DNA of 64,000 nucleotides from Duganella sp. sic0402. Lineage in GTDB: Bacteria; Pseudomonadota; Gammaproteobacteria; Burkholderiales; Burkholderiaceae_D. The notes beneath the pieces are model-generated. The model was not told the DNA's origin, searched no databases, and saw nothing but the letters and a program-made list of their open reading frames with translations. The DNA lies in assembly GCF_019219065.1 (NCBI RefSeq), contig NZ_JAHUWK010000011.1, forward strand, positions 1-64,000. The letters run 5' to 3'. Made by a program: the position numbers and the translations under genes. Below, in pieces: positions 53,789-63,355 of the stretch. The first letter of the stretch is position 1; every line of letters starts with the position of its first letter.

Positions 53789-53850
53789 AAAAAGGCCCAC
53801 CGGAGACGTGGGCTGCTACACTGTGGATTAATCGATAAGAATAAATCGTA

Positions 53851-54300
53851 ATGGCACTCATGACACTGCAGACCGCTGACATCGGTCACATCATCCAGCT
53901 GGCGATTGCGCCGGTATTCCTGCTGTCGGGCGTATGCACCAACCTGATCGTGCTGACCAACCGGCTGGCGCGCATCATCGACCGCTCGCGCGTGCTGGAG
54001 GACCGGCTGGACGTCGCCTACAGCGATCCTTATCTGAATGAACTGGATGTGCTGTATCGCCGCTCGCACCTGATCAATATGTCGATTTTCCTGTCGACCG
54101 CCTGCGGGCTGTTCGTGTGCGTGATCGTGGCCATGCTGTTCCTGGGCGACATCACCAATCTCGGACTGGACAAGTATATTGCAGGCATGTTCGTGGTGGC
54201 AGTGATCTGCCTGGTTGGCAGCTTTGTTTCGCTGCTGCGCGAAATCTATATTGCGTCGAACTGGATGCGTTCCCAGCGCCACGTCCGCCGCAAGCGTTAA
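53851..54300 (+). CDS. DUF2721 membrane protein
   Basis: 149 residues with three predicted membrane helices (about 14-32, 74-95, 105-125) and an intervening basic loop (LTNRLARIIDRSRVLEDRL) that is the DUF2721 signature. Function unknown. It precedes another small gene in the same direction and probably shares a transcript. Confidence 0.85.
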   Translation: MALMTLQTADIGHIIQLAIAPVFLLSGVCTNLIVLTNRLARIIDRSRVLEDRLDVAYSDPYLNELDVLYRRSHLINMSIFLSTACGLFVCVIVAMLFLGDITNLGLDKYIAGMFVVAVICLVGSFVSLLREIYIASNWMRSQRHVRRKR

Positions 54301-54321
54301 ACTTTTTATGTGAGAAACATC

Positions 54322-54774
54322 ATGCACGACTACCAACGCCCGCCCACCCTGTACCGCTACGGCGTGCGCGAAGACCTGGAACTGGCGCTGAGCCAGGGCC
54401 AGTTCATCCTGCGTCCAGCCTCCAACTGCCTGACGCTGAGCTTTTCCCAGGCCTGGGACAGCAGCCTGTTCGAACTGTTTGCCTCGGACGCCTGCCTGAT
54501 CATCCACAACACGGAGGAATTCGGTGAGCGCCTGCACCGCGCCGTACAGCGCGCCTTGCCGAGCTGGGCCGGCATCGACGGCGCCGTCGAATACGGCACC
54601 CGCGCCGCGCTGGGCGCGGCCTTCACCAAAACGGCGGCCGAAGCGCAGGAGCAGGAATGGCAATTCGCCTGGCGCGCCATGCAGGCGCAGCTGAGCCTCA
54701 ATCCCGTGCTGATCAAAATCGGCAGCCTGGAAAACTTCGCCGAGCTGCGTTCGCGCGACACCTACCTCGCCTAA
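54322..54774 (+). CDS. Hypothetical protein, 150 aa
   Basis: A soluble 150-residue protein with no family name I recognise. RYGVREDLELALSQGQFILRPA and FSQAWDSSLFELFASDACL look like a conserved short module. There is no signal or membrane segment. ATG 54322 is preferred; a GTG at 54310 is possible, and neither has a strong ribosome binding site. It follows the DUF2721 gene by about 20 bases, so the two are likely one transcript. It converges on the SRPBCC gene. Confidence 0.7.
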   Translation: MHDYQRPPTLYRYGVREDLELALSQGQFILRPASNCLTLSFSQAWDSSLFELFASDACLIIHNTEEFGERLHRAVQRALPSWAGIDGAVEYGTRAALGAAFTKTAAEAQEQEWQFAWRAMQAQLSLNPVLIKIGSLENFAELRSRDTYLA

Positions 54775-54783
54775 ACTCCCGGA

Positions 54784-55380
54784 TTATTTGGGGATGGCTT
54801 CGACGCGCGCATCGTCGCGGCGGTCGAGGCGCGCCAGCACGGCGCTCATCATGCGCTCGATGTCGCTGCGTATCATCTTGGAACCGATCAGGCCCGGCAC
54901 GTAAAAGTTCGGCAATAGCTTGCCGTGATAGACGATTTTGGTGCCGCCGGTTTCCGGCACAGGGATCAGTTCCCAGCGCGATTCATAATGCTTCATATCG
55001 CCGGAAATCAGCGCGATGTCGATAGCCGACATCGGCTGTTCGGTGGCGCGCACAATCAGGTGGATGGTGCGGTTCATGAACAGAAAGCGCGCCACGCCGA
55101 ATTGCTCGATGATGACTTCATTGCCATTGCGTGACAGGACCTTGCACGACTCCATGTCCGGCACGAATTCTGTCATGCGTTCGTAGTTGGTGAGGATGCG
55201 CCATACCTTGGGCAGCGACGCGTTGACCATGCCGGTGGCGTCCACCTCATACATATGCTGACCGTCCTGGTCGACACGGTTGACGGATACCTCCAGCTTG
55301 GGCATGTCAGGCTTGGGTGCTTGTGCCGCCGCCAGCGGCGCGGTGACACCCAACAACAAAAACACAAGGAATCGCATCAT
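54784..55380 (-). CDS. Exported SRPBCC (START-like) protein
   Basis: 198 residues with a signal peptide (FLVFLLLGVTAPLAAAQ) and a START/polyketide-cyclase fold (VNASLPKVWRILTNYERMTEFVPDM at its start, split here by function; then WELIPVPETGGTKIVYHGKL). Such proteins bind a hydrophobic ligand. No partner is evident. An ATG pair at its start leaves the exact first codon open by one residue. Confidence 0.8.
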   Translation of the reverse strand: MMRFLVFLLLGVTAPLAAAQAPKPDMPKLEVSVNRVDQDGQHMYEVDATGMVNASLPKVWRILTNYERMTEFVPDMESCKVLSRNGNEVIIEQFGVARFLFMNRTIHLIVRATEQPMSAIDIALISGDMKHYESRWELIPVPETGGTKIVYHGKLLPNFYVPGLIGSKMIRSDIERMMSAVLARLDRRDDARVEAIPK

Positions 55381-55476
55381 TTGTCCAGCGTACGGTAAAG
55401 GGTGGCAGAATACAAGAGCGGCACGCGGGGACTTTAGAAGCCCAGGTCTAGAGATTTGGGATTAAATGCGGGCATT

Positions 55477-57522
55477 ATGATAACGACACCATACCCACAC
55501 TTGCTGGCACCCCTCGATCTCGGACACACGACGCTGCGTAACCGCGTCATCATGGGATCGATGCACACCGGCCTGGAAGACCGTTTCTACAATTACGGCA
55601 AGCTCGCCGCATTCTATCGTGAACGCGCGCGTGGTGGCGTAGGTTTAATCGTTACAGGTGGGATATCTCCTAACCGGTCCGGCTGGCTGTTACCCTTTGG
55701 GGGTACGCTCAACTTCAAGGGCGACGTACCCAATCACCGGCGCGTCACCAAGGCGGTGCACGAGGAGGGCGGCAAGGTCCTGATGCAGATCCTGCACTCG
55801 GGCCGCTATGGCTACCAGCCCTTCGTGGTGTCGGCGTCCGCCAGGAAGTCGCCGATCTCGCCCTTCAAGCCACGCGCGCTGAGCGAGGCCGGCATCGAGC
55901 AGACCATCCGCGATTACGCCCGCTGTGCGAAACTGGCGCGCGATGCCGGCTACGACGGCGTCGAGGTGATGGGCAGCGAAGGCTATCTGCTGAACCAGTT
56001 CTTGTGTGCGCGCACCAATCTGCGCACCGACAAATGGGGCGGCAGCATCGAGAACCGCATGCGCCTGCCGCTGGAAATCGTCAAGCGCATCCGTGCTGAA
56101 GTGGGCAAGGACTTCATCATCATGTACCGCCATTCGCTGCTGGACCTGGTCGAAGGCGGCAATACCTGGGACGATGTGGTGACGGTGGCCAAGGCCTTGC
56201 AGCAGGCCGGCGTGTCGATCCTCAACACCGGCTACGGCTGGCATGAGGCGCGCGTGCCGACCATCGTTACCTCGGTGCCGCGAGCCGCCTTTGCCAGCCT
56301 GGCTGGACGCCTGCGCCTGGAGGTGACGATACCGGTGGTGGCCTCCAACCGCATCAACATGCCGGCCGAAGCGGAAGGCATTCTGCAGCGCGGCGAGGCG
56401 GACATGATCTCGATGGCGCGTCCCTTCCTGGCCGATGCGCACTTTGTCGCCAAGGCTGCGGCTGGCCGCAGCGACGAGATCAACACCTGCATCGGCTGCA
56501 ATCAAGCCTGCCTGGATCACACCTTCTCGAATAAACGCGCCAGCTGCCTGGTGAATCCGCGCGCCTGCCATGAGACGGAGCTGGTGTATGCGCCGACGGC
56601 GAAGCAGCGCCGCGTGGCGGTGGTCGGCGCCGGGCCGGCTGGCTTGTCGGCGGCCACGGTGGCGGCGGAGTGTGGCCACGCGGTGACCTTGTTCGATGCG
56701 TCCGACAGCATCGGCGGGCAATTCAAGATCGCCATGCAGGTGCCGGGCAAGGAGGAATTCGCCGAGACCATCCGCTACTTCGCGCGCAAGCTCGAACTGA
56801 CCGGCGTCAAGCTGCGATTGAATACGCGCGCCACGCGCGAGCAGTTGCTGGCCGAAGGCTATGACGATGTGATCGTCGCCACCGGCATCAAGGTGCGCAA
56901 GCCGCCGATTCAAGGCATCGATCATCCGAAGGTGCTGTCATATGTCGATGTATTGCGCGACAAGGCGCCGGTCGGCAAACGCGTGGCCATCATCGGCGCG
57001 GGCGGCATCGGCTTCGACATGGGCGAATTCCTGCTGCACGACGCCGCCCATCCACTGCCGCAGGCGCTGGATGTCTGGGCCAGGGAATGGGGCGTCAGCC
57101 TGAAAGGCGAGACGCCGGGCGGCCTGGTGCCGCCGGTGCAGGCGGACCCTGTGCGGCAGCTGTATCTGCTGCAGCGGAAAACTTCGCGTCCGGGCGCTGG
57201 CCTGGGCAAGACTTCCGGCTGGGTGCACCGCGCGGTATTGGCGCGCAACGGCGTGGTGATGCTGGCCGGCGTGCAGTACGACCGCATCGACGATCAGGGC
57301 TTGCATATCACCGTGGGCGGCGAGCAGCGCCTGCTATCGGTGGACAACGTGGTCATCTGCGCGGGCCAGGACAGCCTGGCGGAGCTGATGCCGGGCGAGC
57401 AGGAAGTGAAAGCCAACGCGTCCTGGCCGCGCTTCCACAAAATCGGTGGCGCCGCGCTGGCGGCGGAGCTGGACGCCAAGCGCGCCATCAAGGAAGGCGC
57501 CGAGCTGGCGGCAAGACTTTAG
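55477..57522 (+). CDS. fadH: NADPH-dependent 2,4-dienoyl-CoA reductase
   Basis: Reduces 2,4-dienoyl-CoA during beta-oxidation of unsaturated fatty acids. 681 residues from ATG 55477. The N-terminal old-yellow-enzyme barrel shows GSMHTGLEDRF and MQILHSGRYGYQPFV. The iron-sulfur motif is CIGCNQACLDHTF with ASCLVNP. RVAVVGAGPAGLSAATVAAE binds FAD and RVAIIGAGGIGFDMGEF binds NADPH. It stands alone on the plus strand, converging on a periplasmic binding protein. Confidence 0.93.
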   Translation: MITTPYPHLLAPLDLGHTTLRNRVIMGSMHTGLEDRFYNYGKLAAFYRERARGGVGLIVTGGISPNRSGWLLPFGGTLNFKGDVPNHRRVTKAVHEEGGKVLMQILHSGRYGYQPFVVSASARKSPISPFKPRALSEAGIEQTIRDYARCAKLARDAGYDGVEVMGSEGYLLNQFLCARTNLRTDKWGGSIENRMRLPLEIVKRIRAEVGKDFIIMYRHSLLDLVEGGNTWDDVVTVAKALQQAGVSILNTGYGWHEARVPTIVTSVPRAAFASLAGRLRLEVTIPVVASNRINMPAEAEGILQRGEADMISMARPFLADAHFVAKAAAGRSDEINTCIGCNQACLDHTFSNKRASCLVNPRACHETELVYAPTAKQRRVAVVGAGPAGLSAATVAAECGHAVTLFDASDSIGGQFKIAMQVPGKEEFAETIRYFARKLELTGVKLRLNTRATREQLLAEGYDDVIVATGIKVRKPPIQGIDHPKVLSYVDVLRDKAPVGKRVAIIGAGGIGFDMGEFLLHDAAHPLPQALDVWAREWGVSLKGETPGGLVPPVQADPVRQLYLLQRKTSRPGAGLGKTSGWVHRAVLARNGVVMLAGVQYDRIDDQGLHITVGGEQRLLSVDNVVICAGQDSLAELMPGEQEVKANASWPRFHKIGGAALAAELDAKRAIKEGAELAARL

Positions 57523-57525
57523 GCA

Positions 57526-58296
57526 TCAGCAGCCGGACACATTGGCCACGCTGTCGATGGCTTTCTGTATGCTGCCAGATTTGCTGATGCGCGTGATGGC
57601 CTGGTTCAGCACCGGCAGCAGTTTTGTATAGCCGCCGCTTTTCGGCACGGCGATGAGCAAGGGTTCGAAGCCCACCGATTTGCTGGCCACGGTCCAGCGG
57701 TCGCTGGGGAAGCGGCAATTCAGGCTGGCGCCAAGTTGCACTGGATTGCGGAAGCTGTCCACCAGCACCCCGTCAACGTGGTGCGCGCTCAGCATTTTCA
57801 GGCGGCTTTCCATCGACGCGGCATTCTCTTCGACCTTGAACAGCTTGCCCCGCCGCGCTTCAAATTCCGGGCCGTATTTGCCGCCGCTGCCGATCGAAAT
57901 CACTTTGCCGCGCAGGTCCGACCAGCGGCGGAATATCAGCGGCGTTTGCGCCGATGACACCAGCCATTGATTGGCCGCGTACAGCGGCTTGGTGAAGCGG
58001 AAGACGCCCAGCCGCTCCGGTGTGATCGCCGCGCCGTACAGCAGGCCTTCGCCATTTTCCGCCATCAGCTGCGCGCGGCGCCAGGGATAGGCCTGGATCA
58101 CCAGGTGCAGTCCCGACTCCGCCGCAAGCTGGCTGATGACTGCGGTGATGACGGGTGGCGTCGGCAGCATATTGCCGCGCGGGTCGACGGTTTCGGCGAT
58201 CAGTACCGGAATCTCATCGTCCTTGTCGGCGGCATACGCCGCCGCTGCCGGCAGCAGCGCGGCCAGAGCACAGGCGACAAAAGCATGCCTGAACAT
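57526..58296 (-). CDS. Periplasmic substrate-binding protein (SBP_bac_3-like)
   Basis: 256 residues with a signal peptide ending at AAYAADK. IQAYPWRRAQLMAENGEGLL and LRGKVISIGSGGKYGPEF are typical of the type 3 amino-acid-binding fold without an adjacent ABC transporter. Ligand unknown. Its ATG overlaps the antiporter TGA by one base, so it is co-transcribed with the upstream antiporter gene. Confidence 0.8.
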   Translation of the reverse strand: MFRHAFVACALAALLPAAAAYAADKDDEIPVLIAETVDPRGNMLPTPPVITAVISQLAAESGLHLVIQAYPWRRAQLMAENGEGLLYGAAITPERLGVFRFTKPLYAANQWLVSSAQTPLIFRRWSDLRGKVISIGSGGKYGPEFEARRGKLFKVEENAASMESRLKMLSAHHVDGVLVDSFRNPVQLGASLNCRFPSDRWTVASKSVGFEPLLIAVPKSGGYTKLLPVLNQAITRISKSGSIQKAIDSVANVSGC

Positions 58297-60017
58297 CAGT
58301 GCGCGTGGCCTTTGCCATGCTTCTCCAGGCTGTCCAGCACATAGGCGGTCATGCCCTTGGCCAGTTCCTGTTCGCCCATGAAGATTTCGCCGGCGCGTTC
58401 GCTGCGCAGCAGGTCCGCCTCGGCGTCGTTATGGGTGCGCACCACGGTCTTGATACCCGGATTCAGCGCGCGCGCGGTTTCGATCATGGCGCGCACGTGG
58501 AAGGTGTCCGGCGTGGCGATGACCAGGATGGCCGCATGCGCGATGTGCGCCTGGATCAGCACCGCCGGCTCGCCGGCGTTACCCGCCACCGCAGGCACGC
58601 CGTCTTTGCGCAGCTGATCGACAACCTCGCGATTCTGTTCCGCCACCACATAGGAGATGCCTTTTTCCTTCAGCACCGCAGCGATCTTGCGGCCTACACG
58701 GCCATAGCCGACCAGCACCACCTGGCCGCGCAGATGTTCGTGTGGGGTGGTCATCGGCAGTTCGGCCAGCGGGTCGGGTGAGCGGTCGAACTTGGCCGCC
58801 AGATCCAGGTTTTTGCCCAGCCAGCGTTCCAACGGCTTGGTGACCAGGAAGACTACAGGATTGAGTGCGATCGAGATGATGGCACCGGCCAGGATCAGGC
58901 TCTGGCCTTCTTCCGGCATCAGCTTCAGCGATATGCCCAGCGCGGCCAGGATGAAGGAAAATTCGCCGATCTGCGCCAGGCTGGCGGAGACCATCAGCGC
59001 GGTCTTGGCCGGGTAGCGCAGCAGCAGCACCAGCAGGAAGGCCGCCACCGATTTACCGACGACGACGATCGCCACTACCGCCAGCAGCTTGAGCGGCTGT
59101 TCGGTCAGCACGGTCGGCTCGAACAGCATGCCGACCGAGACGAAGAACAGCACCGCGAACGCATCGCGCAGCGGCAGTGACTCTTCGGCGGCACGGTGCG
59201 CCAGCGCCGATTCGCGCAGCACCATGCCGGCAAAGAAGGAGCCCAGCGCGAACGACACGCCGAAGTAGTGGGTGGAGGCGTAGGCGATGCCGACGGCTGC
59301 CGCGATCACGCACAGCGTGAACAGCTCACGCGAGCCGGTGCGCGCCACTTGCCACAAAATCCATGGGAACAGTTTGCGGCCAACGACCAGCATCAGCACG
59401 ATGAAGGCGCCGACCTGGCCCAGCGTCAATGCCAGCGTCCACCAGATATTATCGTCGCCGCCGCCATGGCCGCCGTCGAGCGCTTCGCCGCCCAGCGAGC
59501 TGGCCAGCGCCGGCAGCAGCACCAGCATCAGCACCGTCACCAGGTCTTCCACCACCAGCCAGCCGACCGCGATGCGGCCATTGAAGGAGTCGAGTATGCC
59601 GCGCTCCTCAAGGGCGCGCAGCAGCACCACGGTACTGGCTACCGACAAAGCCAGGCCGAACACCAGCCCGCCGCCGATGCTCCAGCCCCAGAAGTGGGCC
59701 AGCGCCATGCCGAGCGCGGTGGCGACGGCAATCTGCAATATCGCCCCCGGCAGCGCGACCTTGCGCACGTCCCACAAGTCTTCCAGCGAGAAGTGCAGGC
59801 CGACGCCGAACATCATCAGCATCACGCCGATTTCGGCCAGCTGGCCAGCCAGTGCGGCATCCGCCACATAACCCGGTGTCGCCGGTCCAATAATAATGCC
59901 CGCAGCGAGATACCCCACCAGCGCCGGCAGCTTGAGGCGCGTTGCTATATAGCCGAACAGGAGACCAGCTCCCAGTGCGGCGGCGATCGTGGTAATCAGA
60001 CTGATGTTATGGGGCAT
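58296..60017 (-). CDS. ybaL: YbaL-type cation:proton antiporter with RCK domain
   Basis: 573 residues from ATG 60017. Residues about 5-395 form 12-13 membrane helices of the monovalent cation:proton antiporter-2 family (LPALVGYLAAGIIIGP, GVGLHFSLEDLWDVRKVALP, VGWLVVEDLVTVLMLVLLP). RGQVVLVGYGRVGRKIAAVL starts the RCK_N nucleotide-binding domain (about 415-560). It is the Kef/YbaL group, probably K+/H+ exchange under redox or nucleotide control. The N-terminal extension in the longer frame is unlikely. Confidence 0.88.
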   Translation of the reverse strand: MPHNISLITTIAAALGAGLLFGYIATRLKLPALVGYLAAGIIIGPATPGYVADAALAGQLAEIGVMLMMFGVGLHFSLEDLWDVRKVALPGAILQIAVATALGMALAHFWGWSIGGGLVFGLALSVASTVVLLRALEERGILDSFNGRIAVGWLVVEDLVTVLMLVLLPALASSLGGEALDGGHGGGDDNIWWTLALTLGQVGAFIVLMLVVGRKLFPWILWQVARTGSRELFTLCVIAAAVGIAYASTHYFGVSFALGSFFAGMVLRESALAHRAAEESLPLRDAFAVLFFVSVGMLFEPTVLTEQPLKLLAVVAIVVVGKSVAAFLLVLLLRYPAKTALMVSASLAQIGEFSFILAALGISLKLMPEEGQSLILAGAIISIALNPVVFLVTKPLERWLGKNLDLAAKFDRSPDPLAELPMTTPHEHLRGQVVLVGYGRVGRKIAAVLKEKGISYVVAEQNREVVDQLRKDGVPAVAGNAGEPAVLIQAHIAHAAILVIATPDTFHVRAMIETARALNPGIKTVVRTHNDAEADLLRSERAGEIFMGEQELAKGMTAYVLDSLEKHGKGHAH

Positions 60018-60303
60018 GCGTTGGGGGCTCCTTGAGGAAAAAAAGATAAGGGAAACCCTGAGATTAGCATACGCAGCCCGCCCGGCTGCCAAAAGTGCAT
60101 GGTTGCTTTAAAGAATTGCCAAAATTTTCTGGCAACATCACGTTGGCGATGGATGCCGCCATTACCACGCATTACATCACTGGACCGGAAGGCCAGCCTT
60201 GGCCCGGCGTAGTTGACTACGCTGTGGAAAGACTGGTTCCGTTCAAAAACAGCAAGGCGCGCATCAGGCAAAGCAATGGCGCCTGGGTGGCCAGGCCGGC
60301 GAG
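60018..60303. other. Intergenic region
   Basis: About 285 bases between two minus-strand genes. Open frames on both strands (60095-60307 plus, 59996-60271 minus) show no ribosome binding site or family motif. Nothing can be assigned. Confidence 0.4.
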
Positions 60304-60750
60304 TTAGCCCAGCGCAGCCGGCTGCATGCGCATGCTGACGCCGAAGCGGTTGAAGGCGTTCATCAGTGCGACGGCGACGGTGATGTCGGCCAGTTCCTGC
60401 TCGCTCAGCACTTTCAGCGCGGCCTGGTAGTCGGCGTCCGGCACCTTGGTTTGCTCGACGCGGGTGACCACTTCGGCCCAGGCCAGTGCGGCTTGTTCTT
60501 TTTCGCTGAACAGGGCCGCCGCTTCATCCCATACCGGCACCAGCGCGATTTTGTCGCTCTTGACGCCTTGCTTCAGCAGGTCGCGGGTATGCATGTCGAT
60601 GCAGTAGGCGCAGCCGTTGATCAGCGAGATCCGCAGGTAGACCAGCTCCAGCAGCTCGGCCGGCAGGGCGCCCGCCACATAGTCTTTGACGGCGCCAAAG
60701 CCTTTGTAGGCGGCAGGGGCAAATTTGAAGATTTCCAGACGTTTGCTCAT
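60304..60750 (-). CDS. AhpD-like carboxymuconolactone decarboxylase-family protein
   Basis: 148 residues, helical. INGCAYCIDMHTRDLLKQG carries the CxxC and the following His that define the peroxidase-like AhpD core. Such proteins act as thiol peroxidase partners in oxidative stress; the exact substrate is unknown. It lies alone, upstream of no partner on its strand. Confidence 0.85.
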   Translation of the reverse strand: MSKRLEIFKFAPAAYKGFGAVKDYVAGALPAELLELVYLRISLINGCAYCIDMHTRDLLKQGVKSDKIALVPVWDEAAALFSEKEQAALAWAEVVTRVEQTKVPDADYQAALKVLSEQELADITVAVALMNAFNRFGVSMRMQPAALG

Positions 60751-60837
60751 GATGATTTCCTCTGTGTGCTTGGTTACGATGGAATCATTGTGCGCCTTGA
60801 TGGACTATTCAAGAAGAGCCAAGATGCGTGATTTTGA

Positions 60838-62241
60838 CTAGGCCATGATTTTCAGTATGCGTTTACCCAGCTCTTGCGCCCTGGCTTGCGATTCGATATT
60901 GGTGAAGGCCAGCAGCAGCGCCGAAGGGATATGCGGCAGCACGCCGCGCTCGGACAGTGCCAGCGCCGCCATGCCTTTCTCGCGCATGCGCGCCGCCAGT
61001 GCGCGATCGGTGTGATAGCCCTTCATGCACAGCACCAGGTGCATGCCGCCTGGTTGCGGCTCCACCTGCATGTGCTTGCCCAGCACCGAGGACAGGCCGT
61101 CGGCGGTCAGCTCGCGGCGTTCGGCGTACAGGCGGCGCATGCGCTGGATGTGGCGGGCGAAATGGCCTTCGTTCATGAAGTCCGCGACCACGCCCTGCAT
61201 CAGTGCCGGGCCGCCGGTGGCGAAGGTGCGGCAGATGTGTTCAAAACGCTCCACCTGCGCCGGCGGCACCACCAGGTAGGCCAGCCGGATGGCCGGGAAC
61301 AGTACCTTGCTGAAGGTACCGGAATACAGCACGCGGCCATCGCGGTCCAGGCTTTGCAGCGCGGGCAGCGGACGGCTGACATAGCGGTATTCGCCATCGT
61401 AGTCGTCTTCTACAATCCAGGCGCCGGCCTGCGCTGCCCAGTCCAGCAGGGCCAGGCGGCGTGGCAGCGACAGCGACACGCATAGCGGGCTTTGATGTGC
61501 CGGCGTGACGATGGCGGCCTTGGCGCCGGGCGCGCTGGCCACGCCGTGCGACACCATCAAGCCTTCGGCATCGACCTGCACCGGTGCGACCTGCATGCCG
61601 GCTTCCCGCAGCAGGTCGCTGGTCGGTGGATAGCCGGGATCTTCGACCCATACGCCATCGCCGGGCTTGAGCAGTGCGCGCGTGATCAGTTCCATGCTGT
61701 TGCGGTAGCCGTTGGTGATGAAGATCTGCGACGGCGTGCAGTCGATGCCGCGCGACAGTTGCAGGTAGGCGGCGATGGCGATGCGCAGTTCCGGCAGTCC
61801 GGCCCATGGCGGATAGATCATGTCGGCCGGCTGCGTAGCGCGCACCGCGCGTGCAGCCAGGCGCGCCCACACCTTGCGCGGGAAGGCGTCCAGCGCGGGT
61901 ATGCCCATCTGGAAGGGCTTGGTGGAGGAGGCGGCTTCGCCCAGATTGTTGTGGGCCGATGCGGGACGCGGCGTGGGCGCCACGGGGGCATGACGGGCCA
62001 GCGCCGGTGTGACCACGGTGCCGGCCTGGCCGCGTGCCTCCACATAGCCTTCCGCTGTCAGCAGTGCGTAGGCTGATTCCACCGTGCCGCGCGCCAGGCC
62101 CAGTTCCAGCGCCAGTGCGCGTGCGGCGGGGATGCGGTCGCCGGGTTGTAGCGTGCCTTCGGCGATGGCGCTGCGGAAGCGCGTGTATATTTGTCGGTAC
62201 AGCGGCTCGGCGGCGCTGCTATCCAGCTGGAGAAAATCCAT
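60838..62241 (-). CDS. MocR-family PLP-dependent transcriptional regulator
   Basis: 467 residues: an N-terminal GntR-type winged helix (IAEGTLQPGDRIPAARALA, VESAYALLTAEGYVEARGQ) joined to an aminotransferase fold with the PLP lysine in YSGTFSKVLFPAIRLAYLV (about residue 300). These PdxR/MocR regulators control adjacent genes. It is divergent, across 80 bases, from the GNAT-azoreductase pair, which may be its target. Confidence 0.9.
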   Translation of the reverse strand: MDFLQLDSSAAEPLYRQIYTRFRSAIAEGTLQPGDRIPAARALALELGLARGTVESAYALLTAEGYVEARGQAGTVVTPALARHAPVAPTPRPASAHNNLGEAASSTKPFQMGIPALDAFPRKVWARLAARAVRATQPADMIYPPWAGLPELRIAIAAYLQLSRGIDCTPSQIFITNGYRNSMELITRALLKPGDGVWVEDPGYPPTSDLLREAGMQVAPVQVDAEGLMVSHGVASAPGAKAAIVTPAHQSPLCVSLSLPRRLALLDWAAQAGAWIVEDDYDGEYRYVSRPLPALQSLDRDGRVLYSGTFSKVLFPAIRLAYLVVPPAQVERFEHICRTFATGGPALMQGVVADFMNEGHFARHIQRMRRLYAERRELTADGLSSVLGKHMQVEPQPGGMHLVLCMKGYHTDRALAARMREKGMAALALSERGVLPHIPSALLLAFTNIESQARAQELGKRILKIMA

Positions 62242-62321
62242 GGTCTATTCCATATGTCATTTTATGGCTCTATGGATTATGCCATTGGCGGCCTACGATG
62301 GCGTCTTTGAAAGGATACGCC

Positions 62322-62741
62322 ATGAAAATCGTAGAGACGGAACAAGAGCTGCGCGCCTGCTATCCGGTGATGAAGGCGCTGCGTCCGCATCTGCTGTCGG
62401 AGGATGCGTTTGTCGCGCAGGTGATGCGCCAGCGCGAGCAGGACTATCACATCCTGGCGGTGTGGCAGGATGACGAGGTGGTGGCGCTGGCCGGCTATCG
62501 CTATCAGGAGAACACGGTGTACGGCCGCTTCCTGTATGTGGACGATCTGATCACGGCAGAACAGCATCGCAGCCGTCGCTGGGGCGCCCTGCTGCTGGGG
62601 AAGCTGACCGTGTTTGCCGAGCAGGCGCAATGCGCGCGGCTGGTGCTGGATACGGCGCTGACCAATGTGCTGGGCCAGCGTTTCTATTTCCGCGAAGGGC
62701 TGCTGCCCGGCGCGCTACGTTTCGGCAAGGTGATTGCATGA
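62322..62741 (+). CDS. GNAT-family N-acetyltransferase
   Basis: 139 residues from ATG 62322, after AAAGGATA. LYVDDLITAEQHRSRRWGALL includes the acetyl-CoA binding segment (here R-x-x-x-W-G in place of the common Q/RxxGxG/A). Substrate unknown. The stop overlaps the azoR ATG as ATGA, so they form an operon. It is divergent from the MocR regulator. Confidence 0.85.
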   Translation: MKIVETEQELRACYPVMKALRPHLLSEDAFVAQVMRQREQDYHILAVWQDDEVVALAGYRYQENTVYGRFLYVDDLITAEQHRSRRWGALLLGKLTVFAEQAQCARLVLDTALTNVLGQRFYFREGLLPGALRFGKVIA

Positions 62742-63355
62742 AGAAGATTTTGCACATCAGCGCCAGTTCGCGCGCTGAAGATTCGGCCAGCTACCGCTTG
62801 TCGCAACAGCTCATCGCGCAACTGCGCAAGGCGTATCCGGAGGCGCAGCTGGTGTCGCGTGATTTGTGGGCGCAGCCGTTGCCGCATGTGGATTTCCAAT
62901 ATTCCAATGCGTTGTCACGTCACCCCGGCGGCACCGCGCATGCGAACGGATTGTCATCGCTGGCCTGGTCGGATCTGCTGATCGAAGAACTGAAGGCTGC
63001 CGATGCGGTAGTAATCGCCACACCCATGCACAACTTCAGCGTACCTTCGGTGCTGAAGGCGTGGCTGGACCACGTGGTGCGCATCGGCGTGACTTTTAAC
63101 GCTACACCGGAAGGCAAGATCGGCACCCTGGCCGACCGTCCGGTCTACATCGCGGTCAGTTCCGGCGGCTGGCGCACTGGCGAACGAGCCCGCCAACCCG
63201 ATTTCCTGGAACCCTATCTGCGCGCCATCCTGCCCACCATCGGCCTGAAAGATCTGCACTTCTTCTCGCTGCAGGCACTGGCTGCCGGCCCGGATGCAAC
63301 AACGGCCGCGTATGCGGCCGTTGAGCAGGAACTAGCGAACCACTTCCGGGCTTAG
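62738..63355 (+). CDS. azoR: FMN-dependent NADH-azoreductase
   Basis: A 205-residue flavodoxin-like quinone/azo reductase. LHISASSRAEDSASYRLSQQ is the FMN phosphate loop, TPMHNFSVPSVLKAWLDHVV the core motif, and AVSSGGWRTGERARQPDFLE the conserved later part. The ATG overlaps the upstream acetyltransferase stop. Its own stop codon overlaps the converging ketoacyl-synthase stop by two bases. A hairpin lies inside the last codons. Confidence 0.92.
   Translation: MKKILHISASSRAEDSASYRLSQQLIAQLRKAYPEAQLVSRDLWAQPLPHVDFQYSNALSRHPGGTAHANGLSSLAWSDLLIEELKAADAVVIATPMHNFSVPSVLKAWLDHVVRIGVTFNATPEGKIGTLADRPVYIAVSSGGWRTGERARQPDFLEPYLRAILPTIGLKDLHFFSLQALAAGPDATTAAYAAVEQELANHFRA
63301..63322. terminator. Hairpin near the converging stop codons
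   Basis: AACGGCCGC, loop GTAT and GCGGCCGTT form a 9-bp stem inside the end of azoR. There is no T tract. It may help separate the converging transcripts, but the codons also encode alanine-rich protein. Confidence 0.35.

Noticed and set aside
53795..53813. GCCCAC/GTGGGC hairpin after the iminopeptidase gene
   Set aside because: The stem is only six pairs and the T tract would be on the minus strand, where no gene needs a terminator.
60095..60307. 70-codon plus-strand frame after the antiporter gene
   Set aside because: No ribosome binding site, no motif, and it runs against the AhpD-like gene end.
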